From Pseudomonadota bacterium (lineage in GTDB: Bacteria > Pseudomonadota > Alphaproteobacteria > Rhodobacterales > Rhodobacteraceae): 64,000 nucleotides of DNA. Shown here piece after piece: positions 60,885-64,000 of this stretch. How positions within the stretch are numbered: position 1 is the stretch's first letter; each line of letters starts with the position of its first letter. A program made the translations under genes and the position numbers. The DNA is taken from assembly GCA_018240425.1 (NCBI GenBank), contig JAFEFU010000049.1, positions 59,803-123,802 of the forward strand. Reading direction: 5' to 3'. Under the pieces are notes generated by a model. The model was not told where the DNA came from. It saw only the letters and a list, made by a program, of their open reading frames with translations, and did not search any database.

Positions 60885-61811
60885 ATGCCGGGATTCCTGA
60901 TCAGGCGCGTCCTGCTTCTCCTGCCGGTCTTTCTGGCCGTGTCGGTGGTGATCTTTCTGATCCTGCACCTGATCCCCGGCGATCCGGTGGACAATCTGGT
61001 CAAGGTGGGCACGCCGGCGGCCAAGCGGGCCGAGATCACCGCCCGCTATGGCCTCGACCGGCCCCTGGTCGTGCAATACGGCATATGGCTCTGGGCGGTC
61101 ATGCATGGCGATCTCGGAACATCGATCGTGACCCACCGTCCGGTCGCGTCCCTGATCGGACAGGCGCTGCCCCATTCGCTGGCCCTGGGCGGTGCGGCGC
61201 TGGCCTTTTCGTCGGCCCTCGGCATCCTGCTCGGGGTTGTCGCGGCGGCCTGGCGCGACCGCTGGCCCGACCAGATCATCATGGGGGGCGTACTGGTGGG
61301 CTCGACGCTCCCTTCCTTCTGGCTGGGATTGCTCCTGATCCTCGCGTTCGCCGTCCAGCTTGGATGGTTTCCGGTGTCGGGCGCGCGCGGCTGGGACAGT
61401 CTGATCCTGCCGGTCCTGACCATCGGCCTTGGCGGGACCGCGCTTGTCGCCCGGGTGACGCGGGTGGCGATGATCGAGGCGGGCGGGCGCGATTTCGTCA
61501 TGCTGTTGCACGCGAAGGGCCTGCCCCCCGGCCGCATCCGCCTGCGCCATGTCCTGCGCCATGCGCTGATCCCGGTGGTGACGATCCTCGCCCTGCGCAT
61601 CGGCTGGATTCTCGGTGGCGCGGTGACGGTCGAATATGTCTTTGCCCGGCCGGGACTGGGCTCGACCCTGATCAAGGGGCTGAACCAGCATGACTATCCG
61701 GTGGTGCAGGCCTGCCTTCTGATGCTGGCCGTCGCGGTCATGCTGGGCACGCTTCTCGGCGACGTCGTCCAGGCGCTGATGGACCCGCGCGTGCGGGGGG
61801 CACTGGGATGA
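60885..61811 (+). CDS. Dpp/Opp-type ABC permease, DppB-like (system 2)
   Basis: A 308-residue membrane protein. LIRRVL-like FLIRRVLLLLPVFLAVSVVI, then LIPGDPVDNLV and RYGLDRPLVVQYGIWLWAVM (in parts), mark the DppB type. The coupling loop is DFVMLLHAKGLPPGRIRLRHVL (in part), with VTVEYVFARPGLGSTLIKG near the end. GGAGGGG precedes the ATG. It overlaps the next gene by ATGA. Confidence 0.88.
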   Translation: MPGFLIRRVLLLLPVFLAVSVVIFLILHLIPGDPVDNLVKVGTPAAKRAEITARYGLDRPLVVQYGIWLWAVMHGDLGTSIVTHRPVASLIGQALPHSLALGGAALAFSSALGILLGVVAAAWRDRWPDQIIMGGVLVGSTLPSFWLGLLLILAFAVQLGWFPVSGARGWDSLILPVLTIGLGGTALVARVTRVAMIEAGGRDFVMLLHAKGLPPGRIRLRHVLRHALIPVVTILALRIGWILGGAVTVEYVFARPGLGSTLIKGLNQHDYPVVQACLLMLAVAVMLGTLLGDVVQALMDPRVRGALG

Positions 61812-62662
61812 GCCTGCGCCGGACCCTCGGCCCCGTCCGCTCGGCGCTGGCGACCCGCAAGGGCGCCCTTGCCGGGCTGTGGCTGGCGCTGGTCGTCGTG
61901 GTGGCGGTGCTTGCGCCGCTGCTGACCCCCTATGCCTACGACATCCAGAGCCTGCCCGACGCTTTCCGGCCACCGGCCGCAACGCACTGGCTGGGAACGG
62001 ATGAATTCGGGCGCGACCTCCTGACCCGGATCATCTATGGCGCGCGCACCTCGCTGTCGGTGTCGGTGGTGTCGATCGCGGTATCGGTCCTTGCGGGGAT
62101 GATCCTCGGTGCGGCGGCGGGCTATTTCGGCGGCAGGCTGGACCAGGCGGTGACGGTCGTCGTCGATCTGACCTGGTCCTTCCCGGAAATCCTGGTGGCG
62201 CTGATCCTTGTCGCGATCATCGGCCCCGGCGTCACCGGCACGATGGTGGCGATCGGTGTGGCCTACCTGGCCCAGTTCACCCGCCTGACCCGCGCGCAGA
62301 TCATGACCATCCGCTCCGAGACCTACATCGAGGCGGCGCGCAGCCTTGGCGCCAGCGACGGCTTCATCCTGGCGCGCCATCTCCTGCCCAACGCGCTTGG
62401 CCCCGTGCTCATCGCCGGGATGCTGGCCACCGGCGACGCGATCATCCTCGAGGCGACGCTGGGTTTCTTCGGCCTGGGCGCGCAGCCGCCGCTGCCCAGC
62501 TGGGGGGCGATGATGTCGTCGGGCTCGGGCCTTCTCTTCAAGGCGCCGTGGATCATCCTCTTCCCCGGCCTGGCGGTGGCGACGACCGTGATCGCGATCA
62601 ACCTTTTCGGTGACGCGCTGATCCACGCCCTCGACATCAAGACCCGTCTGAGGGAGGCGTGA
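61808..62662 (+). CDS. Dpp/Opp-type ABC permease, DppC-like (system 2)
   Basis: A 284-residue membrane protein. LGTDEFGRDLLTRIIYGART, then AAGYFGGRLDQAV, the coupling region RSETYIEAARSLGASDGFIL (in part) and FFGLGAQPPLPSWGAMMSSG are the standard DppC marks. It overlaps the previous gene by ATGA, and the next ATPase gene starts directly after its stop (TGAATG). Confidence 0.88.
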   Translation: MSLRRTLGPVRSALATRKGALAGLWLALVVVVAVLAPLLTPYAYDIQSLPDAFRPPAATHWLGTDEFGRDLLTRIIYGARTSLSVSVVSIAVSVLAGMILGAAAGYFGGRLDQAVTVVVDLTWSFPEILVALILVAIIGPGVTGTMVAIGVAYLAQFTRLTRAQIMTIRSETYIEAARSLGASDGFILARHLLPNALGPVLIAGMLATGDAIILEATLGFFGLGAQPPLPSWGAMMSSGSGLLFKAPWIILFPGLAVATTVIAINLFGDALIHALDIKTRLREA

Positions 62663-63625
62663 ATGCTCTTGTCGGTGGAAAACCTGTCGGTCGCCATCGG
62701 CCCGGTCGAACCGCTGAGCGGGCTGAGCCTTGCGCTCGATCGCGGCGAGATCCTCGGCCTCGTCGGCGAAAGCGGGTCGGGCAAGTCGCTGACCGCGCTG
62801 GCGGTCACCGGTCTCCTGCCTCTGATCGGCGGGCGCGTCTCGTCGGGCAGCGTCAGCTTCGACGGGGTGGACCTCTGCCGCCTGCCCGAGGCCGACCTGC
62901 GCGGGTACCGTGGGCGGCGGATCGCCTTCGTGACGCAGAATCCGATGACCGCGCTCGATCCGATCCAGCGCATCGGCGATCAGGTCGACGTGGTGGCGCG
63001 GCTGCATCTGGGGCTGGGCAAGGCGGCGGCGCGCGCCCGGACCGTCGATCTTCTGGCCAGCCTGCGCATCCCCGAGGCTGCCGCCATCTGCGACGCCTTT
63101 CCGCACCAGCTGTCGGGCGGCATGAAGCAGCGCATCGTCATCGCGATGGCGCTGGCGGGCGATCCCGACCTCATCATCGCCGACGAGCCGACGACGGCGC
63201 TGGACGTGACGGTGCAGGCGCAGATCATCCACCTGCTCGGGCAGCTTGCAAGGGACCGGGGGCTGGGGCTTCTGCTCATCACCCACGACATGGGCGTCGT
63301 CGCACAGGTCTGCGACAAGGTCGCCGTGCTTTATGCCGGGCGGCTGGCCGAGACCCGCGAGGTCGGGCAACTGTTCGCCGCGCCCGCCCATCCCTACACC
63401 CGGGCATTGATCGGCTGCATCCCGCGCGAAGGGATGGCGCCGGGCAGTCTCAGCGGCATTCCGGGCGCGGTCCCGTCGGTTGCGACCTATCCCGGGGGCT
63501 GCCGCTTCCATCCGCGCTGTCCGCGCGCCGCCGAGCCTTGCCGCGCCGCCCCGCCCCCCTTTGCGGCCCGCCCCGGAGGCGGGATGCTGGCCTGTCACTT
63601 CCCCCTGGAGCCAGCCGATGCCTGA
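62663..63625 (+). CDS. Dpp/Opp-type ABC ATPase, DppD-like (system 2)
   Basis: A 320-residue ATPase. Walker A GESGSGKSLTALA, Q-loop FVTQNPMTALDPIQ, signature QLSGGMKQRIVIAMAL and Walker B LIIADEPTTALDVT. It keeps the C-terminal oligopeptide/dipeptide extension with cysteines (GGCRFHPRCPRAAEPCRAAP), typical for iron-sulfur-binding DppD/OppD proteins, unlike system 1. It overlaps the last gene by 8 bases. Confidence 0.9.
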   Translation: MLLSVENLSVAIGPVEPLSGLSLALDRGEILGLVGESGSGKSLTALAVTGLLPLIGGRVSSGSVSFDGVDLCRLPEADLRGYRGRRIAFVTQNPMTALDPIQRIGDQVDVVARLHLGLGKAAARARTVDLLASLRIPEAAAICDAFPHQLSGGMKQRIVIAMALAGDPDLIIADEPTTALDVTVQAQIIHLLGQLARDRGLGLLLITHDMGVVAQVCDKVAVLYAGRLAETREVGQLFAAPAHPYTRALIGCIPREGMAPGSLSGIPGAVPSVATYPGGCRFHPRCPRAAEPCRAAPPPFAARPGGGMLACHFPLEPADA

Positions 63626-64000
63626 CCCCCTGATCCTGGCCGACGACCTCAGCCGCCGCTTCGCGACCGGCGGCGGCTTCTTCCGCAAGCCGCGCAGCAT
63701 GATGGCGGTCCGCGGCGTGTCGCTGTCGGTGGCGCGCGGCGAGGTGGTGGGCGTGGTCGGCGAAAGCGGCTGCGGAAAATCGACGCTCGCCCGGCTGATC
63801 CTGCGCCTGATCGAACCGACCTCGGGCCGAGTGTCCTTCGACGGGCAGGATCTGACGCGCCTGTCGCGAGGCGAACTGCGGCGCCTGCGGCGGCGCATGG
63901 CGATGGTCTTTCAGGATCCCTATTCGTCGCTCGATCCCCGCTTCCGGCTTGCCGACGTGCTGGCCGAGCCCTTCCAGTCGCAGGGCGAGGCGGCGCCGCC
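63618..64000 (+). CDS. Dpp/Opp-type ABC ATPase, DppF-like, cut by the right edge
   Basis: The first 127 codons of the partner ATPase. It begins MPDPLILADDLSRRF, with Walker A GESGCGKSTLARLI and the Q-loop MVFQDPYSSLDPRF, both DppF-type. The ATG at 63618 overlaps the previous stop by 8 bases. The remainder, including the signature and Walker B, lies beyond the window. Confidence 0.88.
   Translation, partial: MPDPLILADDLSRRFATGGGFFRKPRSMMAVRGVSLSVARGEVVGVVGESGCGKSTLARLILRLIEPTSGRVSFDGQDLTRLSRGELRRLRRRMAMVFQDPYSSLDPRFRLADVLAEPFQSQGEAAP

Noticed and set aside
61694..63898. Minus-strand frame of 734 codons opposite the last ABC operon
   Set aside because: Mirrors the permease and ATPase genes; Arg/His/Asp-rich with no domain.
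1..64000. CRISPR arrays, tRNA/rRNA genes, insertion sequences, prophage, plasmid origin
   Set aside because: No regularly spaced repeats, cloverleaf-like genes, transposase or integrase motifs, or origin-type iterons were seen by reading. A dedicated tRNA or small-RNA search was not possible here.

Overview
The window is GC-rich (estimated by eye at about two thirds or more), densely coded, with short gaps and many ATGA or TGATG overlaps. Together with Tat-dependent clade I NosZ in a nosRZDFYLX order, acetone carboxylase genes and many ABC importers, this points to an alphaproteobacterium, most likely a denitrifying member of the Rhodobacteraceae/Paracoccaceae. No rRNA, tRNA, CRISPR array, insertion sequence or phage gene was seen, so the taxon is an inference from gene content. 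No gene-free stretch exceeds 300 bases.

Layout. (1) 1-15155: a plus-strand catabolic locus with a FAD subunit and a fused 2Fe-2S/molybdopterin subunit of a molybdenum hydroxylase, a 6-hydroxynicotinate-reductase-like protein, a UPF0280 protein, an amino-acid-synthesis-family (DUF1185) protein, a five-gene branched-chain-type ABC importer and a HyuA/HyuB ATP-dependent cyclic-amide hydrolase. The order reads as uptake, ring hydroxylation, ring reduction and lactam opening of an N-heterocycle. (2) 15216-22660: a six-gene minus-strand operon for glycan or envelope work (epimerase, two glycosyltransferases, three hypothetical proteins) and a divergent DXD glycosyltransferase. (3) 22691-28249: a TDT-family transporter, a WYL regulator and a divergent 1092-residue TM0106-type nuclease/helicase. 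(4) 28253-36948: the complete nitrous oxide reductase operon nosRZDFYLX on the minus strand, with an FNR/NnrR-like box upstream of nosR. (5) 37119-39640: three regulators (GbdR-like AraC, Rrf2 with four cysteines, LuxR-type). (6) 39738-50892: acetone carboxylase acxABC, two short-chain dehydrogenases, a glycine-betaine-type ABC importer with a fused double permease, and a convergent GAF protein. (7) 51128-64000: two dipeptide/nickel-type (Dpp/Opp) ABC importers flanking an N-acylamino-acid racemase/GNAT pair and an RpiR regulator; the last ATPase runs off the right edge.

How the parts work together. Most of the window is scavenging and catabolic: three classes of ABC importer (four systems) each sit beside enzymes that could process what they bring in. 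The nos operon gives a terminal electron sink under low oxygen. Local signals support the regulatory picture: a CTGAT-N4-ATCAA box before nosR, a TGTCA-N5-TGACA repeat in front of the WYL gene, an 18-bp near-perfect palindrome between the racemase and rpiR genes, and strong hairpins after three of the four solute-binding-protein genes. The most novel-looking parts are the N-heterocycle locus, the acetone carboxylase plus betaine-transporter locus, and the WYL/nuclease-helicase pair.
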